A stretch of 18,123 nt of DNA, from contig CAYPAX010000094.1 of the NCBI GenBank assembly GCA_964408735.1, positions 1 to 18,123 on the forward strand, written 5' to 3'. The notes beneath the pieces are model-generated. The model searched no databases. It saw only the letters and a list, made by a program, of their open reading frames with translations, and was not told where the DNA came from. Positions 1 to 7,595 of the stretch are shown here, piece after piece. Both the position numbers and the translations under genes were made by a program. Source of the DNA: UBA7887 sp964408735 (GTDB lineage: Bacteria > Pseudomonadota > Alphaproteobacteria > UBA7887). Position 1 is the first letter of the stretch. Each line of letters opens with the position of its first letter.

Positions 1-776
1 AGAATCAGACACAGCGACACGCGTCCAGAGCAGACTTCGTCAACGGGCTGGTAAACCATGTTCGGCAGGAAGGTGTCGATGCCATATGCCGCCGAGCCGT
101 TGGTCTTGGCCGGGATGTCGAGCGCCGGCACGGAGCGGCCGATCACCGAGTAATCGCCGCTGTCCTTCAGGGCGATGCCTCTGAAGTCCTCGGGATAGGC
201 GAACTTACGGTCGACCTTGACCTGTGCCAGGATCTCTCCATAGCTCACGGAACGGCCCGAGCCGTTGTCGATGACACGGCTCTTGGAAGCGCGGCAATTG
301 GCGGCACTCACGCCGAGCAGGCCGGCACCGGCCTCGACCAGCGCCATGCGACCGGCTGCGCCGGCCTTCGAGTGGCGGTCGAATTCGGTCGTCACGCTGC
401 CGCTGTTGACCGTGTAGGCAAGGCCGTAGACGCCGAAGTTGTCGGCGCTGCCTTCGGGGTAGTCGAGCGTGACCTGATCCCAATCGACTTCCAGCTCCTC
501 GGCGATGATTTGCGCCAGCGCCGTGCCGATATGCTGGCCCATCTCGGCCTTGACGATGTGCATGATCGTCTTGCCGCTCGGCAGCATGGTGAACCAGATC
601 GAGGGCGTGAATGTCGTAGTTGCAGCTGCTTGTGCGGCGCCGCCGCCAAGCGTCGGCACCATGGCGATGCCGAGGGCAGCGCCGGCGCCGGTGGCCATGG
701 AACGCACCAGGAAGTCGCGCCGCGACAGGCCGTCAGCCTGCTCGCTCATCGTCTGCTGTTTCTGAGACTGTTTCAT
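1..776 (-). CDS. Molybdopterin-binding subunit of an isoquinoline 1-oxidoreductase-type hydroxylase (N-terminal part, cut by window edge)
   Basis: About 258 residues are visible; the reading frame is open to the left edge. The protein begins with a twin-arginine signal (SRRDFLV at residues 18-24, then an Ala/Gly-rich hydrophobic stretch), so the folded holoenzyme is probably exported to the periplasm. After the signal the sequence follows the large subunit of IorB-like molybdenum hydroxylases (FTMLPSGKTIMHIVKAEMGQ, then DIPAKTNGSAAYGIDTFLP). Such enzymes hydroxylate N-heterocycles or oxidise aldehydes and pass electrons through a 2Fe-2S subunit, which is the gene immediately upstream. The ATG at 776 lies one base after that gene's stop and has a GGGGAGG ribosome site inside the upstream gene, so the two are translationally linked. 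The Mo-cofactor region is outside the window, so the substrate cannot be judged. The last ~16 residues before the edge do not look like the family. Confidence 0.85.
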   Translation of the reverse strand, partial: MKQSQKQQTMSEQADGLSRRDFLVRSMATGAGAALGIAMVPTLGGGAAQAAATTTFTPSIWFTMLPSGKTIMHIVKAEMGQHIGTALAQIIAEELEVDWDQVTLDYPEGSADNFGVYGLAYTVNSGSVTTEFDRHSKAGAAGRMALVEAGAGLLGVSAANCRASKSRVIDNGSGRSVSYGEILAQVKVDRKFAYPEDFRGIALKDSGDYSVIGRSVPALDIPAKTNGSAAYGIDTFLPNMVYQPVDEVCSGRVSLCLI

Positions 777-777
777 T

Positions 778-1242
778 TTACGCCTCCCCTCGCGCGATCT
801 CGGCAGCGCGTCTGACGGCGCCGACAATGCGGAAATAGGTGGCGCAGCGGCACAAATTGGCGTCCATCGCCTCGACGATCTCGTCGTCGCTGGGGTCGTT
901 GTTCTCGGCGATGAAGGCCGCGGCCTGCATGATCTGGCCGGACTGGCAGTAGCCGCATTGGGGCACCTGGACCTGCACCCAGGCCTGCTGCACCGGATGC
1001 TGGTCGGCGTAGTGCAGGCCTTCGATCGTGGTGATGTTGGTGCCGGCGACCGAGCCCACCTGCGTGATGCAGGAACGAACCGCCTCGCCGTTCACATGGA
1101 CCGTGCAGGAGCCGCAAAGCCCTGCGCCGCAACCGAACTTCGTTCCGGTCAACTGCAGATTTTCCCGAATGACCCACAACAGTGGCGTGTCATCCGGGAC
1201 ATCGACGAAGTAACTTCGCCCATTGATTGTCAAATCGGGCAT
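778..1242 (-). CDS. 2Fe-2S iron-sulfur subunit of molybdenum hydroxylase (IorA/CoxS type)
   Basis: This 154-residue protein is the small electron-transfer subunit of a xanthine dehydrogenase-family hydroxylase. The plant-ferredoxin-type cluster ligands are C38, C43, C46 and C58 (CGAGLCGSC). The second cluster ligands in the helical C-terminal domain are C96, C99, C131 and C133 (CGYC and CRC). Length and layout are normal for the family. The ATG at 1242 is preferred because it starts at the conserved beta strand (MPDLTINGRSY) and follows a GGAAGGAGG ribosome site about ten bases upstream; a longer start at 1290 adds a non-conserved leader. It is the first gene of a minus-strand operon with the molybdopterin subunit. 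No FAD subunit is seen, as expected for the isoquinoline oxidoreductase branch. It is divergent from an AraC-type regulator that may control it. Confidence 0.93.
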   Translation of the reverse strand: MPDLTINGRSYFVDVPDDTPLLWVIRENLQLTGTKFGCGAGLCGSCTVHVNGEAVRSCITQVGSVAGTNITTIEGLHYADQHPVQQAWVQVQVPQCGYCQSGQIMQAAAFIAENNDPSDDEIVEAMDANLCRCATYFRIVGAVRRAAEIARGEA

Positions 1243-1325
1243 CTCCAGCGGCCTCCTTCCTGGCATGGCGAATCGCGCAGATACCAGCACATAACGCGGT
1301 TGCCGGGGGTGCCCGCAATCCGTTC

Positions 1326-1363
1326 CGCGCCAAGCCTATCCGAATCGTGCCAAGCGGTGCTTG
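1326..1363. promoter_or_regulatory. Repeated CAAGC boxes in the divergent promoter region (candidate AraC-type operator)
   Basis: In the 225-base gap between the 2Fe-2S gene and the regulator gene, the 10-mer CGCGCCAAGC (1326-1335) recurs as CGTGCCAAGC (1346-1355), exactly 20 bases apart, or two helical turns. The second copy forms an inverted repeat CAAGC-GGT-GCTTG (1351-1363). A further CAAGC lies at 1385-1389. Direct repeats about two turns apart are a common arrangement for AraC-family half sites. That the adjacent regulator binds here is inference. Confidence 0.4.
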
Positions 1364-1452
1364 ACTCCGCTCGGTCGAGGGCGTCAAGCTACGCTGTCGG
1401 AGACCGCGCCAAAAGCTTGAGAAGGTGCCAGGAACCTCGTGGGCGGCGCGAT

Positions 1453-1460
1453 GGGGAGGA
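1453..1460 (+). promoter_or_regulatory. Ribosome binding site that sets the regulator start
   Basis: GGGGAGGA lies eight bases (core to codon) before a GTG at 1468, but about twenty bases before the first in-frame ATG at 1480. The spacing favours a GTG start at 1468 (or 1465) for the AraC-family gene. Confidence 0.5.
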
Positions 1461-1467
1461 TGAAGTG

Positions 1468-2481
1468 GTGGCGGTAGCCATGGACGCGCATAGCCGCGGC
1501 CCGCTTTTGGGCTATCAGGTTGCCTTGACGGAGAACCCGGACGAGGCGATCGAGATCATTTCGCACACCTATTGCGGCCACAAGGTGCGGGTTCTCGATT
1601 CGTCGTCGGCGTTGCGTTTTCGTTTCTGCGAAGCGCAACTCGCGCGCACGACGATCGGCGCCATGTCCTTCGGTGCCGATTTTCATTACGACCTCGGCGA
1701 GACCGAAACCTATTATCTCATTCAGATCGCCGATGCCGGCGCCATTCGCTACGTCAACGGCGGCGAGCTCTGCGAGGTGACGCCGAGACAAGCGATGGTG
1801 ACTTCGCCGACGCGGCCGCTGCGGATCAGCTACGCCGCCGCCTCGCGCGGGCTGATCTTCAAGATCTCGAAAAGTGCCCTGGAAAGCCATCTCAGCGCCC
1901 TGATAGGCGCACCGATCCGCCAGCCTTTGGTCTTCGATGCGGTGGTGCCTGCAGCGGCCCCGTTCACCGGGCGCTACACGCGCATGCTGGCTTACATCTT
2001 GAGCGAGCTCGAGGCCGACAGCGGTCTGCGCGATGCGCCGCTGGTGGTGGCGCGGCTGGAAGACATGGTGATGACGGCCTTGTTGACCGAGCAACGGCAT
2101 ACCTACACGCATTTGTTCGAGCACCCCGCGCCGTCGGCGGCTTTGCGTCCGGTCAAGCGCGTGGAGGATTATGTTCACGCCGACCCGGGGCGCCGCCACA
2201 GCATCGAGGATTTCGTCGCCTTGACCGGCGTCAGCGGGCGCTCGCTCTATCGCGCGTTCCAGACCCAGCGCGGCTATTCGCCGATGGCTTTCGTGCGCAA
2301 TGCGCGATTGCGTCTGGCCCATGACCGCCTTACCGCGCCGATTGCGGTCGATACCGTCACCCGCATTGCACAGGACTGCGGCTTCGATCATCTCGGCCGT
2401 TTCGGCAAGGATTACCGCGCCCGCTATGGCCGGACGCCGTCCGCAACGCTCAAGGCGGCGCGGCGCGCATTGTTCGACTAG
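1468..2481 (+). CDS. AraC-family transcriptional regulator
   Basis: This is a DNA-binding regulator of about 337 residues. The N-terminal ~220 residues look like the beta-rich sensor domain of the AraC_binding_2 type (jelly-roll-like, ending near PTRPLRISYAAASRGLIFKI). From about residue 229 to the end there is a typical AraC double helix-turn-helix: SIEDFVALTGVSGRSLYRAF for the first and TRIAQDCGFDHLGRFGKDYR for the second, followed by the family's GRTPS. The GTG start at 1468 is chosen from ribosome-site spacing; ATG at 1480 is the alternative. The frame stays open far upstream (to 958), but that part is antisense to the 2Fe-2S gene and has no regulator homology. Placement back-to-back with the molybdenum hydroxylase operon suggests it controls that operon in response to its substrate; this is inference from context. 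Confidence 0.9.
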   Translation: MAVAMDAHSRGPLLGYQVALTENPDEAIEIISHTYCGHKVRVLDSSSALRFRFCEAQLARTTIGAMSFGADFHYDLGETETYYLIQIADAGAIRYVNGGELCEVTPRQAMVTSPTRPLRISYAAASRGLIFKISKSALESHLSALIGAPIRQPLVFDAVVPAAAPFTGRYTRMLAYILSELEADSGLRDAPLVVARLEDMVMTALLTEQRHTYTHLFEHPAPSAALRPVKRVEDYVHADPGRRHSIEDFVALTGVSGRSLYRAFQTQRGYSPMAFVRNARLRLAHDRLTAPIAVDTVTRIAQDCGFDHLGRFGKDYRARYGRTPSATLKAARRALFD

Positions 2482-2550
2482 AGTCAGATTTCCCTCCCTG
2501 CACCGGCTTGACCCCGACGCCATTTGCAGAGCATGCTAACAAGGTCCGAT

Positions 2551-2564
2551 GTGTCGCGTGACAC
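2551..2564. promoter_or_regulatory. 14-base palindrome upstream of the amidase gene
   Basis: The 165-base gap between the regulator and the amidase contains GTGTC-GCGT-GACAC, a five-base inverted repeat around a four-base centre. A weak promoter-like pair lies just before it (TTGACC at 2508-2513 and CATGCT at 2532-2537), which would place the palindrome near the transcription start, where a repressor could act. Nothing else is apparent in this gap apart from the amidase ribosome site GGAGGG at 2637-2642. Confidence 0.25.
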
Positions 2565-2646
2565 CTGCGCCGGCTCTCGACGTGCCGCCAGGTCGGTCAT
2601 TGGCAGACCATCAACGTGGACCAATAGGGTGGGACCGGAGGGACTG

Positions 2647-4053
2647 ATGACGACGACGGATCTATGCATGCTCTCCGCCACGGAGCTGGTGGCGCGCTAT
2701 CGGGCGCGCGAGCTTTCTCCGATCGAGGTGACGACCGCCGTCCTCGAGCGAATGGACAGGGTGGGACCGACCGTCAACGCGTTCTGCCAGCGCGACGACG
2801 AAGCGGCGCTGGCAGCGGCGCGCGCGTCCGAGGCGCGCTGGTCGCGGGGCGAGCCGGCCGGGCTTGCCGACGGCGTTCCGACTTCGGTCAAGGATCTCAT
2901 CGTCGCCAAGGGCTGGCCCACGCTGCGCGGCTCGCAGGCGGTCGATGCCGACCAGGCCTGGGACGAGGACGGCCCGCCCGTGGCGCGCTTGCGAGAGCAA
3001 GGCGCCGTCATTCTCGGCAAGACCTGTACCCCGGAATTCGGCTGGAAGGGGGTCACCGACAGCCCGCTGACGGGTGTCACCGGCAACCCCTGGAACCCGG
3101 CCTTGACGCCGGGCGGCTCCAGCGGCGGCGCGGCTGCGGCCTGCGGGCTCGGCATGGGTGCGCTGCATGTGGCGACCGACGGCGCCGGCTCGATCCGCAT
3201 TCCGGCCGGGTTTTCCGGGCTGTTCGGCCTCAAGCCGACCTTCGGCCTGGTTCCCGTGCACCCGCACGGGCCCGCCGGCACCTTGTGGCACCAGGGCCCG
3301 ATCAGCCGCAGCGTCGCCGATGCCGCCCTGATGTTGACCGTGATAAGTGGTACCGACGCGCGCGACTTGCAGGCCGTGCCGTCGCCCGGCATCGACTATC
3401 GGGAATTCCTGAATGGCGGCATCGCAGGCCTGCGCATCGGCTTTTGCCCCGATCTCGGCGGCGCGCAAGTCGCCGACGACGTTGCGGCCCGTGTTGCCGA
3501 AGCGGCGGAAAATTTTGGCGACCTTGGCGCCGAGGTCGAGCAGGTGGAAACCCCGTTCGACGATCCTCTCGAGACTTTGATCACCATCTGGTCGGTCGGC
3601 CTGGCCTGGTCGGTGGCAGCCATGAGCGAGGCACAGAAAGCCGTGCTCGAAGCGCCGCTGCGGAGCCTTGCCGAGCAAGGCGCAAAGGTCAGCGCGGTGG
3701 CCTATCGCCAGGCCGAGGCGGCGCGCCAGGCCTTGGCCCAGACCATGCGGCGCTTTCACGAGCAATACGACCTGTTGCTGTCGCCACAATTGCCGCTGAC
3801 CGCCTTCGCGGTCGGCCACGAGGTGCCGCCGGACAGTGGCATGACGCGCTGGTGGGAATGGTCGCCCTTCACCTACCCCTTCAACCTCACCCAGCAGCCC
3901 GCCGCCTGCCTGCCTTGCGGCTTCGGCGACGATGGCATGCCGGTGGCGGCGCAACTGGTCGCGGCCCGCTTCGGCGAGGGTACCTTGCTGCGCACCGCCG
4001 CCGCCTACGAAGCCGCCCACCCCTTCACCCTGCCGCCATTGCCAGCCGGTTGA
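2647..4053 (+). CDS. Amidase (amidase signature family)
   Basis: A 468-residue amidase-signature hydrolase that cleaves carboxamide or related C-N bonds. The Ser-cisSer-Lys triad is readable: K82 in PTSVKDLIVAKG, S158 in the GGSSGG loop, and nucleophile S182 in TDGAGSIRIPAGFSGLFGLK. The length is typical for the family and no signal peptide is seen, so it should be cytoplasmic. The ATG at 2647 (MTTTDL) is preferred: the family's N-terminal helix LSATELVARYRARELSPIEV follows directly, and GGAGGG lies just upstream. The ORF could be extended to 2524, but that part is not conserved. Substrate is unknown: the family includes GatA, aryl amidases and urethanases; the missing GatB/GatC neighbours argue against a tRNA amidotransferase role. 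It stands alone, between the regulator and a convergent gene. Confidence 0.92.
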   Translation: MTTTDLCMLSATELVARYRARELSPIEVTTAVLERMDRVGPTVNAFCQRDDEAALAAARASEARWSRGEPAGLADGVPTSVKDLIVAKGWPTLRGSQAVDADQAWDEDGPPVARLREQGAVILGKTCTPEFGWKGVTDSPLTGVTGNPWNPALTPGGSSGGAAAACGLGMGALHVATDGAGSIRIPAGFSGLFGLKPTFGLVPVHPHGPAGTLWHQGPISRSVADAALMLTVISGTDARDLQAVPSPGIDYREFLNGGIAGLRIGFCPDLGGAQVADDVAARVAEAAENFGDLGAEVEQVETPFDDPLETLITIWSVGLAWSVAAMSEAQKAVLEAPLRSLAEQGAKVSAVAYRQAEAARQALAQTMRRFHEQYDLLLSPQLPLTAFAVGHEVPPDSGMTRWWEWSPFTYPFNLTQQPAACLPCGFGDDGMPVAAQLVAARFGEGTLLRTAAAYEAAHPFTLPPLPAG

Positions 4054-4080
4054 GGGCAGATCCCCGGAATCGGAGCGCGG

Positions 4081-5085
4081 CTAGCGAACTTCGGTGAGGC
4101 TTACGCTGCGTATGCCGTAATCGCCGCCCTGATTGCCGAGGGCAACGAGGGTGAAGGGGTCGCGCAGGCGGCGGTCGGTGACGTCGAGCAGGCGATTGCC
4201 GTCGACGGTGACGGTCATGCGGCCATTTGTGTCGCGGCGCCACTCGATGACATGCAAGGTGTTGTCTTCGAAGATGATGGCGTCATCGAGATAGCTGATC
4301 ACCGTGTGCTGGCCCCGCGAGACGCGCATCAGGCGCAAGGGCGTCTGGGTGCCCGGCGTATAGGCCAGGGCATAGCCCCAGCCGTTCTGAGTCGAGACCT
4401 GGTAGACCCCGGCGCGGAACTCGCCATAGCGCTCGCGCGAGGAAAGCTCCAGGCGCAGCGAGAAGGCGTTGGGGATATTGGCCTCGGCCAGGATCTCCGC
4501 CGGCAGGCTGTCGCCTTGGCCTTGCGGCGGCGGCTGCGGCGCGGGCTGGGGCTGCGGCTGTGCGCCGCCGTCCTCAGGCCGCAGCACCTCTTCGAGGATA
4601 TTGCCGATAATGGCTTCGGCGAGGTCGTCGCGCGGGCGCTCCGGCGCCGGCGCGGGATCCTGCTGGGTGGTGACCTGGGGCGCATAGCGCTGGTCCGCCA
4701 CGTAGGAGCGCAGGCCGGCATTGTGGTCGATCCACCAGCGCCCGCGGGTAATGCGCCAGACGGTGCCGCGGTCGAAATTGCCGTCGCGGAAGTCGTCTTG
4801 CAGAACGGTGCGGGCGACAGGCACCGGCACTGGTGCGGGCACCTGAGTCTGCGCCAAGCCGTCATAGCGGTCCGCCAAGGCATTGAGATCGCCGAGAAAG
4901 CGCGGGTCGGCGGCGCGCGCCTGCTCGGCGGCACGGATCAGGTCGCGCAGCTGATTGACCATGTCCTGGGTCGAGGTGCCCTGGACGCTCTCGCCCCACT
5001 GCTCGTAGCGGGTTTCCTGGGCCAGGACGGCCGAGGCCGCCAGCGTCAGGCATGTCGCGGCCAGCAATGCGGTCTTGCGTATCAT
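4081..5085 (-). CDS. Exported protein with concanavalin/LamG-like fold, function unknown
   Basis: A 334-residue protein with a clear Sec signal peptide (residues 1-22, ending AVLA before QETRYEQW). Residues 30-80 are probably helical and may form a short coiled coil. From about residue 94 (VLQDDFRDGNF, VWRITRGRWWID) the sequence resembles the first strands of a LamG/concanavalin-like jelly roll. This continues at 206-334 (NAFSLRLELSS, GWGYALAY, HVIEWRRDTNGRMTVTVDG, GIRSVSLTEVR). Between them, residues ~130-205 are a low-complexity insert with a short amphipathic segment (DDLAEAIIGNILEEVLRP) and a Pro/Gln-rich run. Such folds bind carbohydrate or protein ligands; no catalytic residues can be assigned. 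It is convergent with the amidase (27-base gap, no clear terminator) and divergent from the F420 operon. No functional link to either neighbour is visible. I do not recognise a named gene. Confidence 0.8.
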   Translation of the reverse strand: MIRKTALLAATCLTLAASAVLAQETRYEQWGESVQGTSTQDMVNQLRDLIRAAEQARAADPRFLGDLNALADRYDGLAQTQVPAPVPVPVARTVLQDDFRDGNFDRGTVWRITRGRWWIDHNAGLRSYVADQRYAPQVTTQQDPAPAPERPRDDLAEAIIGNILEEVLRPEDGGAQPQPQPAPQPPPQGQGDSLPAEILAEANIPNAFSLRLELSSRERYGEFRAGVYQVSTQNGWGYALAYTPGTQTPLRLMRVSRGQHTVISYLDDAIIFEDNTLHVIEWRRDTNGRMTVTVDGNRLLDVTDRRLRDPFTLVALGNQGGDYGIRSVSLTEVR

Positions 5086-5228
5086 GGCGCCAAGCCTACC
5101 ACGCCCGCCGGCAAGGAAAAGGGCCAAAGTCGCCGAATGAGCGAATTCGTGGCGCCGGGCCGGGCGTTTCCGACGGCGCCGGCATGGGATATGCTGCGCC
5201 TCGGCGAGGGACTGTGTTGGCAAGGGTG
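5086..5228. promoter_or_regulatory. Divergent intergenic region carrying the presumed promoter of the F420 operon
   Basis: These 143 bases separate the exported protein gene from cofGH and must hold the start signals of both. On the plus strand a TATGCT hexamer at 5190-5195 could be a -10 element, with TTTCCG at 5167-5172 as a poor -35 at 17 bases. This is weak evidence. GGCGCC occurs several times, but no convincing operator or riboswitch-like structure is seen. A GAGGG at 5206-5210 is the best ribosome site for cofGH. Confidence 0.3.
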
Positions 5229-7595
5229 ATGGACGAAAAACAGGCGCTTGCGCTGTTGCGCGACGATCCGGGAGCGGTTTCGGGGCTGGCCGGACCGGCG
5301 TTCAGAGCGCTGATGGCCAAGGCCGAGCCGCGGGCGCTGCTCCCCGCCGTCGCGGCATTGCGCGACCAGGGGCACGGCCGGCTGGTGTCCTATTCCCGCA
5401 AGGTCTTCGTGCCGCTCACCCACCTCTGCCGGGATGTCTGCCACTACTGCACCTTTGCCGAGCCGCCGCGCCCGGGCGAGCCCGCCTATCTGTCGCCCGA
5501 CCAGGTTCTGGCGATCGCCCGTGCCGGCGAAGCGCAAGGCTGCAAGGAGGCCCTGTTCACCCTGGGCGACAAGCCCGAGCTGCGCTATGAGGGCGCGCGC
5601 CGGGCGTTGGCCGAGCTCGGCCACGAGACCACGGTCGGCTATCTCGCCGAGATGTGCGCCCTGGTGCTCAGCGAGACGTCGTTGTTGCCGCACGTCAATC
5701 CGGGCGTGCTCTCCGCGCAAGAGATCGGCGCGTTGCGCAAGGTCTCGGTGTCGCAAGGCATCATGCTGGAAAGCACGGCCGAGCGGCTCTGCCAGCGCGG
5801 CGGGGCACATTTCGGTTCGCCCGACAAGCGCCCGGCCGTGCGCCTCGAGGCCATCGCGCGGGCTGGTGAGGCGCAGGTGCCGCTCACGTCCGGGCTGCTG
5901 ATCGGCATTGGCGAGACGCGAGAAGAGCGCATCGATGCCCTGCTGGCGCTGCGCGAGCTGCACCTGCGCCACGGCCACATCCAGGAGATCATCGTCCAAA
6001 GCTTCCGCGCCAAGCCCGGCACCCCCATGGCCGACGCGCCCGAGCCCGACCACGACGAGCTGGCCTGGACCATCGCCGCCGCGCGCCTCGCCTTCGGCAG
6101 CGAGATGAACATCCAGGCACCGCCCAACCTCAGCGCCGCCGACTATCCGCGCCTGCTCGCCGCCGGGCTCAACGACTGGGGCGGCATCTCGCCGGTCACC
6201 CCGGACCACGTCAATCCCGAGGCCCCGTGGCCCCATCTCGATGCGCTCGGTGCGCAAACCGAGGCGGCGGGGCATCGCCTGGTCGAGCGCCTGGCGATCT
6301 ATCCGGCCTATGTCGGCGAGGCTGAGCGCTGGGTCGATTCCGGGCTCGTGACGCGACTCCTACGCGCCACCGAGACCAGCAGCTTCGCCCGCGAGCGCCC
6401 CTGGTCGCCCGGTGGCTCGGCGGCGCCGCCGCTCGAGGATATGCCGCGCTTGCCGGTGGCCGGCCGCCTCGATCCTGGCATCGGTCGGCTGATCGACATG
6501 GCGGCTGACGGAGAAGAGCTGGGCGAGGACGAGATCGTCTCTCTGTTCGGTGCCCGCGGCCCCGACTATGACGCCGTCTGCGCCGCCGCCGACGCGCTGC
6601 GTGCCGCGGTGGTCGGCGATGCCGTGACCTATGTCGTCAACCGCAACATCAACTACACCAATATTTGCACTTTCCGCTGCCGCTTCTGCGCTTTCGCCAA
6701 GAGCGCCGGTGCTGCCAGCCTGCGCGGCCCGCCCTACAATCTGACAGTCGGCGAGGTGGTGCGCCGCGCGCGCGAGGCCTGGCAGCGCGGCGCCACGGAA
6801 GTCTGCATGCAGGGCGGCATCCACCCGGACTATACGGGCGAGACCTATATCGAGCTCTGCCAGGCGATCAAGGCCGAGCTGCCCGAGATGCACATCCATG
6901 CCTTCTCGCCGCTCGAAGTGTGGCAGGGCGCCAGCAGCATCGGCCAAACCGTTCCCGATTTTCTTGCCAGGCTCAAGGATGCCGGGCTGGGGTCGCTGCC
7001 GGGCACGGCGGCGGAGATCCTCGACGACGAGGTGCGTGCCGAGCTCTGCCCGGACAAGATCCGCACGGGCCAATGGCTGGAAGTGATGGCGGCGGCGCAC
7101 GGTCTCGGCTTGCGTTCGACCGCGACCATCATGTTCGGCCATATGGAGACCGAGCGCTCCTGGGCGCGTCACCTCGGCCATATCCGCACCCTGCAAGCGC
7201 GCACGGGTGGTTTCACGGAATTCGTGCCGCTGCCCTTCGTGCATATGGAGGCGCCGATCTATCGCGCCGGGCGCGCGCGAAAAGGCCCGACCTTTCGCGA
7301 AGTGGCGCTGATGCACGCGGTGTCGCGGCTGGTGCTGCACCCGCACATCGCCAACATCCAGGTCTCCTGGGTCAAGCTCGGCGAGGAGGGCGCGCGTGCC
7401 TGTTTGCAAGCCGGTGCCAACGATCTCGGCGGCACCCTGATGAACGAGAGCATCTCGCGCGCCGCGGGCGCCGTGCATGGCCAGGAGATGACCCCGGAAC
7501 GCCTCGATGCGCTGATCGTGTCGCTCGACCGTGAGCCGCTGCAGCGCAGCACGCTCTATCAGCCGGCGCCGTTGCTTGGGCAGGTCGCCGAATGA
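5229..7595 (+). CDS. cofGH: FO synthase, fused CofG-CofH (FbiC type)
   Basis: This 788-residue bifunctional radical SAM enzyme makes the deazaflavin chromophore FO (7,8-didemethyl-8-hydroxy-5-deazariboflavin) from tyrosine and the pyrimidine 5-amino-6-ribitylaminouracil. Two radical-SAM CX3CX2C motifs are present: C67, C71 and C74 (CRDVCHYC) in the N-terminal CofG half, and C480, C484 and C487 (CTFRCRFC) in the C-terminal CofH half. CofG signatures (LFTLGDKPE, HVNPGVLS) and CofH signatures (QGGIHPDYTGETYIEL, GTAAEILDDEVRAELCPDKI) are intact. The order and fusion match actinobacterial FbiC (about 850 residues) rather than the split archaeal genes. Start choice is uncertain: ATG 5229 is taken, but TTG at 5217 sits better behind the GAGGG ribosome site and would add four residues. 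It opens the F420 operon, overlapping the next gene by ATGA. Confidence 0.96.
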   Translation: MDEKQALALLRDDPGAVSGLAGPAFRALMAKAEPRALLPAVAALRDQGHGRLVSYSRKVFVPLTHLCRDVCHYCTFAEPPRPGEPAYLSPDQVLAIARAGEAQGCKEALFTLGDKPELRYEGARRALAELGHETTVGYLAEMCALVLSETSLLPHVNPGVLSAQEIGALRKVSVSQGIMLESTAERLCQRGGAHFGSPDKRPAVRLEAIARAGEAQVPLTSGLLIGIGETREERIDALLALRELHLRHGHIQEIIVQSFRAKPGTPMADAPEPDHDELAWTIAAARLAFGSEMNIQAPPNLSAADYPRLLAAGLNDWGGISPVTPDHVNPEAPWPHLDALGAQTEAAGHRLVERLAIYPAYVGEAERWVDSGLVTRLLRATETSSFARERPWSPGGSAAPPLEDMPRLPVAGRLDPGIGRLIDMAADGEELGEDEIVSLFGARGPDYDAVCAAADALRAAVVGDAVTYVVNRNINYTNICTFRCRFCAFAKSAGAASLRGPPYNLTVGEVVRRAREAWQRGATEVCMQGGIHPDYTGETYIELCQAIKAELPEMHIHAFSPLEVWQGASSIGQTVPDFLARLKDAGLGSLPGTAAEILDDEVRAELCPDKIRTGQWLEVMAAAHGLGLRSTATIMFGHMETERSWARHLGHIRTLQARTGGFTEFVPLPFVHMEAPIYRAGRARKGPTFREVALMHAVSRLVLHPHIANIQVSWVKLGEEGARACLQAGANDLGGTLMNESISRAAGAVHGQEMTPERLDALIVSLDREPLQRSTLYQPAPLLGQVAE

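Noticed and set aside
958..1467. Upstream extension of the AraC regulator frame
   Set aside because: Antisense to the 2Fe-2S gene, no sensor-domain similarity, and the ribosome site points to a start at 1465-1480.
1384..2523. Long minus-strand open frame opposite the AraC regulator
   Set aside because: Arginine/histidine/glycine-rich translation with no recognisable domain; a GC-skewed shadow of the regulator gene.
2662..4020. Long minus-strand open frame opposite the amidase
   Set aside because: Composition is that of a complementary-strand shadow; the amidase frame has the full catalytic signature.
4054..4080. Possible bidirectional terminator between the amidase and the LamG-like gene
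   Set aside because: The 27 bases contain no stable stem followed by a T-run in either direction.
6360..7478. Long minus-strand open frame opposite the CofH half of cofGH
   Set aside because: No domain resemblance; the plus strand carries intact radical SAM motifs here.
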